This document shows, in pieces, positions 33,059 through 44,931 of a DNA stretch of 64,000 bases (positions are counted from its first letter, which is position 1; every line of letters begins with the position of its first letter). The position numbers and the translations under genes are program-made. The DNA comes from Hyphodiscus hymeniophilus. Its lineage: Eukaryota; Ascomycota; Leotiomycetes; Helotiales; Hyphodiscaceae. The notes beneath the pieces are model-generated. The model ran no database searches. It worked only from the letters and a program-made list of their open reading frames with translations, and was not told the DNA's origin. The stretch spans positions 1 through 64,000 of the forward strand of contig VNKQ01000003.1 of NCBI GenBank assembly GCA_016508695.1, given 5' to 3'.

Positions 33059-34399
33059 TCATATCTCTGCTTGAGACATTTCCTCTCCAGCTACTCTCAT
33101 ACATATCTTTTTCCAGTCTTCTAGACTGATAGCGGAGTTTCTGATCGTCCCTTTACTTAATCTCTCCCCCATCCACCTTCCGCCCACAAACAACAACACG
33201 GCAATCCCAACAAGCACAATAAAACTCCGCCAATCTCCTATGACGGGTGTAAGCTCCTCCACGCTTCCTTTGTACCCATAAAATCCATCCCATCCCCTGA
33301 ATGCCATCCCCTGAATGCCATCCACAATTCCTTGACCAAACTCACCCTGCCCTCCTTGGCGGCAGCCAAAAGCGCGAGAATCAATTGATGGGTCTGTACT
33401 CCCTCTTTCCCTACCTTTGGTTTCTCCACTTCAGTGAGAGCGGGATCGTCTTTGTCTAGACTAACATTCATCAGCACATCGACCAAATCCACACCAGCAA
33501 GTAATCCATTCATCGGCTCCACAATCCTCGGGTTGATATCAATGAACACCACCTCCTTCTCATGCTTCCATTCCTCCATTCTTCTTGTCAAACAGAATCA
33601 CATCAGCGCTTAGCGCTCCATGCCATTTCAAAGCCTGCCCCAGTTTGGCCAGTTCTACCTCGACAATGGGCAACGGGCACGAGACTTTCACACTCCCGCC
33701 TCCATTGACGCCTTCTCGTGTCCGTACACAGGCGTGCCAAGCCAGCAGACTTCCATGCGAGAAGATCCCGCAGATCATCAGCAAAGGACCAGGGACTTCT
33801 TTCTGAAGGAGCAATTTCCCTCCTCGTTCAAAAAGCCGCCGTCCTCTCATGATGTCCTTGAGGTCGGCGATGGAAGTGACCCGGTGAACGCCCGTACTAC
33901 CTGTCGCAATGGGGAGTTTCGCATATGCGGGAAAGATATCCGGGGAAAGTGAGGATGGAATGGAAAAGTTTGAGGCGGAAGACAGGACGATGCTCTCAGG
34001 TTGCTTCAAACCCACATTCTCGAGCGTCGTACACGCGAAAATCTTATCCATGACCTTCCTTAGACTCTCGAAGCTTGGAACCGCAACATGAATTCCTGTG
34101 TCGAGCACTCGGTTCAGCTCAGCTGAGATCACGGTCACCTGTTCTTGGGTACATATCAATACATCGAAAGCGAGATTGATTTGTCTCGCGCTATCGATGA
34201 TCGATAGCGCGCCTTCGAGCCACTTGTATGGATCGTCACCAAATACAGGAACGAGATGCCGCGTTGAGACATGGCATGTGAGGCGCGTGAGTATGGCGCC
34301 TGGAGGAGACAGGAGATGTACTGTGTGGCCTGCGCGGCTGAGGATTGTGGCGAGTTGGCGGGAAGTGAGGGACGAGGCGTCAGTGAGAAGAACATTCAT
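33059..34399 (-). pseudogene. ATP-grasp family protein with two frameshifts
   Basis: Starts MNVLLTDASSLTSRQLA at 34399 and runs open to 33560, with carbamoyl-phosphate-synthase-like ATP-grasp features (FPAYAKLPIATGSTGV, then GGKLLLQKEVPGPLLMICGIF and a metal-site-like segment VILFDKK). The conserved continuation FIDINPRIVEP lies one frame over (33238-33591), so a single-base shift must sit near 33565-33580; no intron borders exist there. Further on, a 14-bp unit (CATCCCCTGAATGC) is present twice at 33291-33318; one extra copy shifts the frame again just before a segment that contains a membrane helix (SFIVLVGIAVLLFVGG). About 440 residues would be expected when intact. Disrupted here unless both sites are assembly errors. 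Confidence 0.7.
33291..33318. repeat. 14-bp tandem duplication in the ATP-grasp gene
   Basis: CATCCCCTGAATGC occurs twice in tandem (33291-33304, 33305-33318). Fourteen is not a multiple of three, and the frames on the two sides join up when one copy is counted. Confidence 0.85.
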
Positions 34400-34798
34400 T
34401 GAGATTGAAAAGAGAAAGCCGGTGAGGATGTTGGCAGGCTGAGGGTTGAGAAGATCGAGGCCATCTCGAGCCCGTTTTGAGACATGGAGCGGAGGAGTTG
34501 GGTGACGTCTTATGTAGGTAGAAGGCTGAGTTTCACAGCCGAGGTGTCTTCAGCCTCGCCAGTAAACTCTACTGCCCATAAGCTTGCTTACGTACAATCG
34601 GAGCAACGCGGTCACGACCTCCGTGCTTGAACACGACTTCTCGATTTTTAAAGTGGCTCAAACTCGTAACTTTGCACTTTATCACGCTCTTTTGTGACAC
34701 TTAATTGCCCTCTTTCTCTGTGTAAAGGCGAAGTGACTCCATTCAAATTGCTCATACTTCTCTGAGCTTCAACGCTTTCCAATGCCGTCGCCTCCACA
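34400..34798. promoter_or_regulatory. Divergent intergenic region between ATP-grasp gene and GUP1
   Basis: About 400 bp between divergent genes; no coding signal. It should contain both promoters. Confidence 0.45.
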
Positions 34799-36919
34799 AT
34801 GAGCGTATTCTCCTATATCAGGAGCGTCTACTCCTTAGACACTATCGACACCCGATTTACGAGCTCCTCTGCGACCCCATATAAGTCTGTTGTGGATGGC
34901 CGCGCCGGATTAGCTGCAGCAAACTCGAAACGAGATGATTCCATACCAGGTGCTGGGGTGAAGACAGATCGCAGTGGCAGGCCCATTGCCCAACCCTCGA
35001 AGTGGAAAACCCCTGAATTCTACTTCTATTACATTGTCTTCATAGTCACTGTTCCATATATGTTCTGGGTGGCATATGATGTGTCTCGACGTTGGTCCCA
35101 GCACAAAATCGTATTTAATCAAGATCTAACTTCGGACAGCCTCGGACAAGAATTATCATAAATTCGAACCATACCTTTCACCGGGTTGGATACCAGGACG
35201 CAGGATAGTGAGTCAAGTATCGGCAGAAGCAGAGAATGCACTAACATCAATCAGGATGTGTCTGATGCCCAATACTGGAGCTTTCGTCGAAATGTACCAT
35301 ATCTCGCCCTCCTCCTCATCCTCCACCCACTTCTTCGGAGAATATACGAGACGTTGAGACCCATTCTCTTCCAAACTGGCTTCCCAAAGCCAAATGGGAA
35401 CTCCAAATACATCTCTGCAGCCGATGGAGAGGCAAGGCTGGAGCAAAGGGCATCGTTCGACTTTGGGTTTGCCCTCATATTTCTGTTTGCACTTCATGGC
35501 TTCTCAGCGGCCAAGATCCTCATTATACTGTACATGAACTTCTGCATACCGACCTATCTTCCTCGAAAATACATCCCCGCTGCGACTTGGATTTTCAACA
35601 TCGCGACACTGTTTGCAAACGAGCTTACGGATGGGTACAAGTTCTCGAAGATGGCGGCATACCTTTCGCCCCAAGATGCCACTACTCAAGATGTCAATTG
35701 GATCAATGCCTTGGCCATCTGGCTTGATAGCTATAGGGGCATTATGCCAAGATGGCAGATTTTATTCAACCTCACAGTTTTGAGATTGATAAGTTTCGAC
35801 ATGGATTACTACTTCAGCCTGAACATCAGAGCCGGAAGCCCAATCGAGGTATGTTGGTATCGAAAACTATAGCCGGCTTATTGCTAATCCTCCTAAGAAG
35901 AAGCAACTCGACCCCTCAAGTCTGTCCGAACGAGACCGCATTGCAACGCCGGCAAATCGGAAAGAATTCAACTTCCGCAATTACGTTGCGTACGCCATCT
36001 ACGCCCCTCTTTATCTCACCGGACCCATCATCACCTTCAACGACTACATCTCTCAACTAAAATATGCACCAGCTAGCATCGAGCGCTTCCGGACTATAAA
36101 ATATGCAATCCGCTTCTTACTCTGCCTACTAGCAATGGAAGTCCTCCTACACTATGACTATTGCATCGCAATCGCCAAGGCAAACCCTGACTGGGCGGAC
36201 TATACACCCGTCCAATTATCCCTGCTTTCTTATTTCAGTCTTCACGTTCTGTGGCTGAAATTACTTCTTCCATGGAGGTTCTTCCGTCTTTGGTCTTTGA
36301 TTGATGGCATCGATCCACCAGAGAATATGCTCCGCTGCTTGTCCGACAATCCCTCGACTGTGGCCTTCTGGCGCGGCTGGCACAGGTCATTCAACCGGTG
36401 GAATATCCGCTATATCTTCATCCCATTAGGGGGCTCCAACACAAAAACCTGGAGATCCTCTGTTATGACTGCCATCAACTATTTGCTGATTTTCATGTTT
36501 GTGGCACTGTGGCATGACATCAGTCTTAATCTACTGATTTGGGGATGGCTGATTGTGCTGTTTATGCTGCCCGAGGTGATTGCAGGATACATTTTCCCTA
36601 GGCGGAAGTGGGAGAATAATCTCACTGCTTATAGAGTATTGTGTGGAATTGGTGTGGTGGGCAATCTGATGATGATGATGATGGCGAACCTTGTGGGCTT
36701 CGCTGTTGGTGTTGATGGGCTGAAGAGCATCATTTCCGGAATATTCAGGGACTATTCAGGTATGTTCAATCTTCACGCCATGGACGTTGAGAAATCACTG
36801 ACAATGTAACAGGTCTCATGTTCCTCGTCACAGCCTCATCAGTACTCTTCGTAGGCATACAAGTCATGTTCGAAGTCCGAGAAGGGGAGATGCGGAAAGG
36901 CATCTTCCTGAAGTGTTGA
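34799..36919 (+). CDS. GUP1: Membrane-bound O-acyltransferase, GUP1 type
   Basis: Multi-pass ER membrane enzyme of the MBOAT family, 640 aa; yeast Gup1 remodels the lipid of GPI anchors. Exons: 34799-35090, 35140-35207, 35255-35848, 35898-36759, 36813-36919. The first intron (GTTGGT...ACAG, CTAAC branch) was chosen because it gives the family sequence AYDVSRPSDKNYHKFEPYLSPGWIPGR. Other marks: PLYLTGPIITFND, SDNPSTVAFWRGWHRSFNRW, IPLGG and the catalytic histidine in FVALWHD. About ten hydrophobic helices are visible. The acceptor of the third intron could be 35897 or 35900; both keep frame. The gene looks complete. Confidence 0.92.
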
Positions 36920-37530
36920 CCAATGTTTGGAGTGTAAGAGGGACGAGCATGTAAGGGAAGACGCAATTCGGATTGCAAATAGAGTCCTCCAGTGTCGAAT
37001 CGAAACTATGAAAATATATGGGCGATGAATGTATCTTGTATTGATCTTGTGGCAAAGCTGTCAGACTTTGAGTGAGATTCGCATACCGTTCGTTCATCTC
37101 ATCGGCAGCTTTTTAGGTTAGGTTTTATGTCTTCTGAGGTATTCACCACTGTTCTAGACCGCGTGAACTGGAGTTTTCCACAGGCCGTAGGTATCTATTT
37201 CCTCGGAAGCGGCTCATGGTTTCAGGGGCACAAGCACAAAAGCGGTTCAATTGAATTCGAACGATTGATCAAAACACACGTGAATAAGTAATTCGTATAT
37301 TGAAGAACGAAAGGAATAGGGCTATCAGACTACGACGAGAGTAAAATATTGATCAATATTGTACTTCAAGTCTAGGATTTGTTTCAAGGCTTTTGGATGT
37401 CGTTGGAAATCCATCAAAGTTCGACCTCTGATGATGTCATCCATAGCGAGCTCTAAATATACGAGGCCGCTTTCGTCTACATGACTTCCTCACCATCACC
37501 TTCTCATTATTAGAATTCAGAATCAGCAAA
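36920..37530. other. Intergenic region
   Basis: About 600 bp with only chance frames; contains GUP1 3' sequence and the promoter of the next gene. Confidence 0.45.
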
Positions 37531-37608
37531 ATGTCATTCGCAATCTTCCGACAAGCCGGAGGAGAAGATCTCAAGAAGCTCGCAGAGGAGCATCTTCAAC
37601 ATGAGTAG
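37531..37608 (+). other. Upstream ORF (25 codons) overlapping the next start
   Basis: ATG at 37531 opens a 25-codon frame (MSFAIFRQAGGEDLKKLAEE...) that ends TAG at 37606-37608, seven bases past the first base of the downstream ATG at 37601. It reads like real protein, so it may instead be the true first exon with an undetected splice or frame change. Confidence 0.5.
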
Positions 37609-38168
37609 TCGCTCCACATCAACCCTGCATCGTGAACAACACTCACAATTACACAGCCTGAATCAAGAGGATAGAGATACCTTGAAAAGCGCAACCACAA
37701 AGCTCTCAAGCTACACTACTATCGGCTCACTTATCGGTCTGGGTCTTACCACTGCCCTTGCGTTGCGAGTCCGCCAAAATCGCGTGAGAATGTTTGAGGT
37801 TTTCAAGGCATCCAGGCGGCCAACTCACGTCAAATTCGCTGATGGCGTGGAAGGTATGCCCCCCTTCTCCTTAATTTCAATTAGTAAGCTTGCTCAGAAT
37901 TCTGGCAGAAGCCCTACCAGATATCACGCCGTTCGTGAAGCCGTCTAGAGCTGGTGATATCGCCACGTACGGCTTCTTCGGAATTGCGGGTCTCTTCCTA
38001 GGAGGAGATCTGGGACTTCTACTTGGACAGAGCGCGGCGCGGAAAACTATTGTTCAAAATCCGGAGACGAAGACTAGGATTGAACGCGCTTTCAGGCTAT
38101 TTAAGGCCGACATCTTGAGGAAGGAGCTTCAGGAATTGGAGGACGGGAGAGGGGGGTTGGGTTGGTAG
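37601..38168 (+). CDS. Small membrane protein of unknown function
   Basis: A 170-aa protein: exons 37601-37853 and 37909-38168, a 55-bp GT-AG intron. Two glycine-rich hydrophobic segments (YTTIGSLIGLGLTTALALRV and YGFFGIAGLFLGGDLGLLLGQ) flank a basic stretch (RVRQNRVRMFEVFKASRR) and a proline-containing loop; the C-terminus is charged and helical. The hairpin of two glycine-rich helices recalls small mitochondrial inner-membrane or peroxisomal proteins, but I cannot name the family. The start is uncertain because of the overlapping upstream frame. Confidence 0.65.
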
Positions 38169-38650
38169 AAGTCCGTACGGTAAAAGTATGCCACGACGAG
38201 AGAAACCAGTGGGATAGATGGCTTTGGCTCCTTTGAGAACTGGGAAGGCAAAATCGTTCAGTGCCTGCTTTGGCGTGACGAGAACATGATCATAGCAAAG
38301 GATTTCCGTGCAGCTAAGGCTTGTTTCAGTAATAATTCTTTCTTGGCATCTGACACATCTCTCTCCTCGACAGACTATATGATGACGGTTAGATATATCA
38401 TGGCGCAACTCCTCAAAAGATATCGAAAGCAACAGAAATGGACAGCTACAGAATCCTTCCTGGGCGAGAGAGGGCTTTGGGCTGCCGCAATGTGATGGAA
38501 TAGATCCCCCCTCGATCGCCCTTGCTCATTCAATGTGCTCTATTCCGGGGAAAGATTATCAGCTGCATCAAAGGCAGATAATCTAATAGCAGCAGATGAA
38601 GTAGGCCAAAGTTTTGGCATAGAAACCAGTTTCTGGTCCCAAGCAGCTCA
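38169..38650. other. Convergent intergenic region
   Basis: About 480 bp between two 3' ends; no supported feature. Confidence 0.45.
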
Positions 38651-39862
38651 TCATTTGATTTTGGCTAAGTCTAGTCCTCCCATTCTTTCATCAAATGCTT
38701 CAATGGTTGCCAGAATACATTTCCTGACCCCATGGCTTGCTTGGCAAAGGGCACGACCTTCCGATCCCCACGTATCATTATCAAAGAACGTGTCACACAA
38801 TCCCCAGAGCTGCAGTCTTTGAAGCTGGTCTGAGAGATCGCCCCATGAAATAAGTAAGTACGGCTGTGTCGGAGGTGGCCAAATCGAAATTGCGCTCGTA
38901 GCTCTGATCAAAGAGCCTAAAATCAAGGCATCACAAGCTGACTGACGCGCATACATGGAGTGTCTATAATATCCTACACAATGTGTTTCTGGCCCCTGGT
39001 ATTGCTTGACCAATTGTTCCACAGTTTTGACTACTGCTGATATGGCTTCTATTCGAAGGTCATCAATGGATTCTGCTAGTATTAGAAAAATCGGCGATAC
39101 TTTGATAGGACTCTTACTCAGGACAATATCCGGAATAGGAAGGTCTTGTTGATTGCAGCACAAATTCATCGTCCTGTCAACGTTATTTTGCAAGAGCAAT
39201 GCCGTGGTCTTTTGAAAGAGGTCCGGTAGATTAAAAACCCAAGAGACACATAGCCATGAGATTGTATCAGCTGTAACATTCGTTTCCTTGGGCCAGAAGT
39301 TTTTGATCTCCGCGGAATCCATCCACACCTCCACAAACAGCTCTACAGCCTCCAACATTTGATATTTGTCGACTAAGACGGCAACTTGAAGTAACACTGA
39401 GAATTCGATGCTCTTGGGAACTTGTCTGTTGCGATGATGGACAATATCCATCGAGATTCGAAAAGCGCCAGGGTCATCGTCGGGTAGTGGGATGGACGTT
39501 CTGCCGGTAGACTGCAAATCGATGCCCTCCAAAAACACCCCATTTCGGAGCATTGCTTTGAAGACTGGCGAGACCAACATCAGAGTCCTCGATTGAACCA
39601 GCATATGGACAACTTTTGTGACCTCGATCTCGTCTTCTGTATCTTTTGTGATCTCGGTCTCTGCCTCTGCCTCACTATGCTCCCCTTGAATAGTAAAAAC
39701 CGATAGTCCGTCGTCCAGGTTCGGGTTTGTAGAGGTCGCAGGGCTGAGTTTCTCGGGAGAAAGGTTCGAGGTTGGCGTGTCTTCAACTTGGGTAGGCGCT
39801 GCGAATACAAGGAGGAGATCGCCATCGCGATCAAATTCGTGGAATTCGATATCCATTTTCAT
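38651..39862 (-). CDS. BTB/POZ domain protein
   Basis: Single-exon gene, 403 aa, start MKMDIEFHEFDRDGDLLLVF. An acidic N-terminal part leads to a BTB-like fold: VVHMLVQSRTLMLVSPVFKAMLRNGVFLEG, then LPDDDPGAFRISMDIVHHRNRQVP and a VLLQVAVLVDKYQMLEAVELFVEVWMD segment, as in the large fungal family of nuclear BTB proteins. These are protein-interaction modules, sometimes adaptors of cullin-3 ubiquitin ligases; the partner is unknown. The C-terminal half is helical and lacks Kelch or zinc-finger motifs. Complete. Confidence 0.85.
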   Translation of the reverse strand: MKMDIEFHEFDRDGDLLLVFAAPTQVEDTPTSNLSPEKLSPATSTNPNLDDGLSVFTIQGEHSEAEAETEITKDTEDEIEVTKVVHMLVQSRTLMLVSPVFKAMLRNGVFLEGIDLQSTGRTSIPLPDDDPGAFRISMDIVHHRNRQVPKSIEFSVLLQVAVLVDKYQMLEAVELFVEVWMDSAEIKNFWPKETNVTADTISWLCVSWVFNLPDLFQKTTALLLQNNVDRTMNLCCNQQDLPIPDIVLSKSPIKVSPIFLILAESIDDLRIEAISAVVKTVEQLVKQYQGPETHCVGYYRHSMYARQSACDALILGSLIRATSAISIWPPPTQPYLLISWGDLSDQLQRLQLWGLCDTFFDNDTWGSEGRALCQASHGVRKCILATIEAFDERMGGLDLAKIK

Positions 39863-41059
39863 TGTTGTATACCCATTGTTGCGTAGTTATCGCTGACAAC
39901 GGATGCTCATGGCAAGACCCCGTTGGCGCGGATCTAGGAATCTGCAGATAGCCACGGCTTCTGGAACTATTGGCGTTTCTGATTTAATTCTCGAGGTAAT
40001 ACCGTTACTGGTAGGTCGGAGTGTCCTTGATGCCAACGATATGTAACACCTAAATTAAGAAGGCCCTATTGAGAAGTCATTAATGCGCGTTATATTTGGG
40101 TGGCACAGAGCCAAAGGACTTGTTTCTGCTATTCTTCCGCGCTGCGATTAATGTTGTTGATGCGGAAGATAAAGACGAGGCTGAAAGTTTATTTGACGCG
40201 CAGCCGCCCGTAACGAAATGTACCTGACAAAAGCCACACGCAAGCCACACAACGTGGCTTGTACTCCTACTGTACTGTAAGGGACAATCCCTTCTCCGCG
40301 CTGCATTTCCGTAATGGCACACGTATTGTGCCAGACCAAAGGTGCTGTTGAAGTAAGAACTCTTGAACTCACAGCATTAATGCAGTACAACAAAGCGAAC
40401 AGCTCAGTCAACAAACACATCCGGCAAAACAATAGCGTCAAGACTGTGAGAACTGTTCTTATCACATGTGTATTGGTCGTTGTCTTGGAGACATACAGTG
40501 ATGTTTATGGATGAGCGCTCTTGCATCCACCTAACGGAGAGAATTTTAAACATCATTTCACCCCAATGTGGAACTCTAAGTCGACGGACCCGACGTCTCC
40601 TTCACACGGAACCGAATTGGTGAAAGATAAGCTCGTTGATGCGAGTATCTTTGCTCACATGCAGCTACATGCACCATTCATTGGGATGGAGAGACCACTC
40701 ACCATGACTGCTTGATCTGTCATGCTCTTCTCTGCTGTCAACCCGTACTTGGTCAAATCGACCGATATTCTGAATATCAGAATCGATTGTTCACAGAGTC
40801 AGCCAGCACTGTTTCAATCTTTGCCCGATCGAAGTTGTGTCGCTGGATTGAAGCGCCCATTGATTGGCGGATTTAGTAGAAAGCCAGACCGATCCACCGA
40901 GCGATTCGACCGATCTTTCTACCGTCAATTGGAAGAAATATGAGAGTATATAAAGTCCACTTCCAGACCCGGATTTTATATCGTTTTCACGACCATCGCA
41001 AATCCCTCTTTACCCCCACAACCCTCGTAACAACAAGTATCTCATATTCACCACTCAAT
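39863..41059. other. Intergenic region, no supported gene
   Basis: About 1.2 kb with short contradictory frames. The last 100 bp before 41060 are pyrimidine-rich (CCCTCTTTACCCCCACAACC), a common fungal promoter feature. Confidence 0.45.
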
Positions 41060-41629
41060 ATGACAAAGACCGCCCTCTTAATCATGGACGTCCTAGCCGG
41101 CATGGTCCCGCGCATTCCCAACCTCTCACCTAGCTACCTTTCCCTTATGGCCAGCACCATTGCCGCCGCTCGCTCGTCGTCCATCAAGATCATCTACGTT
41201 ACCATCGCCTTCCGACCCACCCACCCGGAAATCTCACCCTCAAACCTCGCCTTCGCCGCAGCTGCCAAAGGAAACGCCTTTCTAGTTGGCTCTCCAGCAG
41301 TAGAAGTGCACCCGTCTATTGCACCGCACGAAGGTGACATCGTGGTCGTCAAGAAACGAGTCTCGGCGTTCACCGGTAGTGATCTGGAGGTTATTCTAAG
41401 GAGTCTGGACGTCAAGACCCTGGTATTGGCGGGAATGAGTACTGGAGGTGTGGTACTGAGCACCCTTTCCGAAGCTGCGGATAAGGATTATGGTTTGGTC
41501 GTGTTGAGAGACTTGTGTGTTGATCCGAATGAGGAGGTCCACCGAGTTCTGATGGATCAGATTTTTCCGAAACGGGGAAATGTGACTGGTGCGGAGGAGT
41601 GGGTAAAAGGACTCCAGAGCGAGGCTTGA
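41060..41629 (+). CDS. Isochorismatase-like hydrolase family protein lacking the catalytic Cys
   Basis: Single-exon, 189 aa, start MTKTALLIMDVLAG. The fold is that of the cysteine hydrolase/isochorismatase family: the first catalytic position is Asp10 in LIMDV, and a lysine (K98 or K99) lies in VVVKKRVSAFTGSDLE. The third position, normally Cys in GxxTxxCV, is Val131 in GMSTGGVVLSTLSEAA. A GVVLST form also occurs in some members of this family, so the protein may have another activity or be a non-catalytic paralogue. The frame is open upstream to 40940 but the ATG at 41060 begins the conserved first strand. Substrate unknown. Confidence 0.85.
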   Translation: MTKTALLIMDVLAGMVPRIPNLSPSYLSLMASTIAAARSSSIKIIYVTIAFRPTHPEISPSNLAFAAAAKGNAFLVGSPAVEVHPSIAPHEGDIVVVKKRVSAFTGSDLEVILRSLDVKTLVLAGMSTGGVVLSTLSEAADKDYGLVVLRDLCVDPNEEVHRVLMDQIFPKRGNVTGAEEWVKGLQSEA

Positions 41630-43694
41630 TCTGAATAGGGGAGGTGAATGATAGTATCAAGGTGGTAGGTGTCTTCGATTGTGTGAGACGGACGATGAGG
41701 TACCTCGTCTCAGGACTACCCAGGTAGGAGGAAAGGGAAGAGAGATCTGGAAAGTGGCATTTGGAACCCTGTGAGAGGGGAGCGCCTAGAGAAATCCAAT
41801 TGATCTCACCTATCCAGAAGTATCGACAAGGGGATGTCCTTTAAGTTATTGTTCCTGTTTCAACCTAGGAGGGCCACCATTACTGCCGACGTTGCAAAGT
41901 TCTCGTTGGTATCACAACGAAAATGCACTCCCGGCATCAGAGCGTTATGTATTGTACAGTGTGGCAAGGCTCGTTACTTCTAACCCTCTTTGTTCAGCTC
42001 ACTTCGCAGCTCTCTCCAAAGAGCTCTATCATCATCGGCGTAGGATTTCCATGCCGGCATATTGTGCCGCAATCCAATCAACCTTTCACGTACGCCCTCC
42101 AGCTCACCACCAACACTGTTCAGTTAAATCTCTAATCTACCCTGAGGTCCCAGGGCGCTGAGATTCACCATCATTAAGATCGCTGAGGTGTGGCTAGAGA
42201 GCTACAGCCTGATCTCTGAGAGGTCTTGCATCTCCCCACTTCCAAACCTGCCACAACTTCCTTCCACTCCTCTTCTCCTCCGGTAAGGCGTTCTATTTCT
42301 CAGAGATTGAATTCATAACGGCCATGATAGGTGGACACTCGCCCCCGATCTCTCGCAGCTCTTGTTCCCGATCATCGCCAGGTCGGTTGAGGAAGGACTC
42401 CGCAGTTTCTAGCTCGTGTTAGAGCCTTTTCAAGACACTATGCAAGCAGGTAACCTCTCGTGTGAGCTCATCATGCTCCCTACATGCTCCTCGGGTGTTG
42501 TGGACGGTTTCCCAGGCCGGCTGCACAAGCAAAACAGCATCGCCTGCTGAGTATCCGAAACTCATCCTTGCGAGGCTGTGGAGGCGCCGCGATGGCAGGA
42601 CGATGGACCCAGCGCACCCACCTGGAGCGTCGCAGGTAGAATTCTCGAGGTCAAGGGCGATGGAGGTAAGTCAAGCCAGCACACCGTTCGCCGGTCTGGC
42701 CGACGGGAGTTCGTGGGTTTTCTGCAACACCACACAACCATGGCGAGGCAGGTTCCGCATACCTATCGTGGCTTGACATGGCGATTGGCAGAATGCTGAG
42801 TAGTATTATTGTGTATCCTCGTTGTTCAAAAAACCCGAACAGTTCATAAGGAGAGTCAGAACTTGGACTTGAGCCTCGCATACCAATTGGAATATACGGT
42901 TTGAATCTGTGTAGTAGGGACGGGACTTTGAAGTTCAAGAAAGGAGGTGTTATTCAAGGGTGCATGTGTAAAAAAAAGAATGGGGATACGTGCAGTAATT
43001 AGCAGCAAATACTACCGTAGGTAATCCTCCTTACAAACTTTGTATTACTTCGTAAATTTGATTAAGTCGATTCCTAGCCAGGGAAACCCGCAGATTTGCC
43101 ACTGCACGGGCATAGTGACGATATGATTTCTTTGGGAGCAACAACAACTATACGGAGTTATTCGAAGTCGAGATTTCTGATCTTATCGATGACACGATTC
43201 TATCTGTGTCATGTTTGGCAGCTCGATTTGGTTTTCTCTGGAGATGGATAGTTTCTGGTGGCTCGTGGCAATAATGACGAGATTGGGACTCCAGTACTGA
43301 TATGCGTGTGAGAGGGGAGATATGAGAAAGTGGGCGTTTCCCGCTGCCCAGTGCCGACCTTCGAGTGAAGAAGCAGTAATATTCGTCACAACTACCGTCA
43401 GTCTGCATCAGAGGAACGAATTATCATTGGACTCCTAGTCCAGGGTCCAGGGCATCCGTGAAGTATTGCTGCAGATTCCACTTGATATGCAGATCCAAGA
43501 GACGACGGTAGGGGTCCAGTGCGGTGAATTCCTCTCGTTATCTCGAATCTCCAATTACGTACGTATCTAGTCTAATATACAGCCTGAATTCGTCTGGATA
43601 TTAGGACTTAAGAGGTACACATGGCACTATTCCACTATATACCGATCACTTTCTGTCTATCACCCCGCAGTTATACTCCCAGTTATACTTCCAA
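41630..43694. other. Two-kilobase stretch without a supported gene
   Basis: Several frames of 60-104 codons occur on both strands (for example 42462-42776 plus), none with a domain, a signal peptide or a splice-consistent extension. G+C is near that of coding DNA, so an unrecognised or decayed gene at about 41890-42900 is possible. Confidence 0.4.
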
Positions 43695-44419
43695 ATGCTG
43701 ACTCTCATAAGCGCAACGCCTTCGCCCTATGCGCGCAAGAACCGCATTGCGATGACAGAGAAGGACATCCAGTTTGAGCTCAAAAGCGAGATCCCTCGGC
43801 ACAGCGACACGGAAACGCCAAAGTACAATCCTCTCGAGAAGCTACCGATCCTGATCTTCGATGATGGACGACCCCCAATATACGAAAGCCGGTACATACA
43901 GGAGTACATCGTCTGTAAATATAAAGGCAGAGGTCCGGACTTGATGCCGGATGGAGAAGATGATCAGTTGAAAGTCAGACAGATTCAGGTGCTGGCCGAT
44001 GGGGCGTGCGATGCCATGGGTCTTGTCTTCTTTGAAACGGCAAGGGGAAACTTGAAAAGCCCAGAGTGGGAAGCGAGGCAGTTGAGGAAGGAATATGGAG
44101 TATTGAAAGCGTGCGATGATTCTGTGAGATCGAGTGGAGGAAAGTTCTTGGTCATGAACGAGTTTTCTGTTGAAGATGTAAGTGATGGCCATCTTTTTCG
44201 TTGCAAGTCAAGCCCATGATATGGAATTAGTGACAAGCATTTCAGATTGCAGTTGGAGCTATGCTAGGCATGATGAATATGGTTCAGACGAAATTTGGCA
44301 TTATCCAGTGGTCAGAGAATTACCCCGAGTTGAAGAGATATTGGGAGATGCTCGAAGCAAGGGAGAGCTTTCAACAGACGGAGCCCTACATGTTCGACCT
44401 CACTGAGAAAGTGGCATGA
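43695..44419 (+). CDS. Glutathione S-transferase
   Basis: Cytosolic GST-like protein of 218 aa; exons 43695-44177 and 44246-44419 with a 68-bp GT-AG intron. N-terminal thioredoxin fold: LISATPSPYARKNRIAM with the SPY(A)RK active-site-type loop, the cis-proline in NPLEKLPIL, and the glutathione gamma-glutamyl site in PIYESRYIQEYI. The helical C-terminal domain contains LKVRQIQVLADGACDAMG and ends YWEMLEARESFQQTEPY. It conjugates or reduces electrophiles and peroxides with glutathione in the usual family role; the specific substrate is not deducible. Confidence 0.9.
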
Positions 44420-44931
44420 GTGTGGCACAGTTGGTACCCTTTGGATGTCGAAAGGGTGCATTGAGTGTTTGGATATTGCGAAAGTCGTCTCTCCGGCCGA
44501 GCGATTCCCTGCTTTGCTTATATGGCGGATAGTCCCAGAAATGGTGGTCTTTTCGTTGCGTCACAAACATGGACTGTGGGGCAGAAATCATGTTCTGTGG
44601 TTTTTTTGGTAAAGCCTCTCGATGTGTCGAGTTCTTCTTACGTTCAAAAGCCAAGTCCATAGCGAGTGTGAGACGCTCAGTAGACCCAGGAATGGCGCGG
44701 ACATGGTCTGTCTCAGCTTTGCACTGCCGACCGACCCTCTAAGAGCCCTTCCGGATTCTGTTTGTTTTTCGTACATCTACCTATCTTCTGCTCAGTGTAG
44801 ATGTTATAGGAATGACACAAGGGATTATCCTGAGAGTCAGAGTCAACGCCATTTTGATTGCTAGCTACTCAGCAAAACCTTTCAAAGACTAACCCCGCCA
44901 GTTTCCCTGTTTTAAGCGTTAATCCCAGCCT
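44420..44931. other. Convergent intergenic region
   Basis: About 510 bp between the 3' ends of the GST and SRPBCC genes; nothing supported. Confidence 0.45.

Noticed and set aside
33585..34442. Plus-strand frames of 73-114 codons opposite the ATP-grasp gene
   Set aside because: Antisense shadows of a conserved coding sequence.
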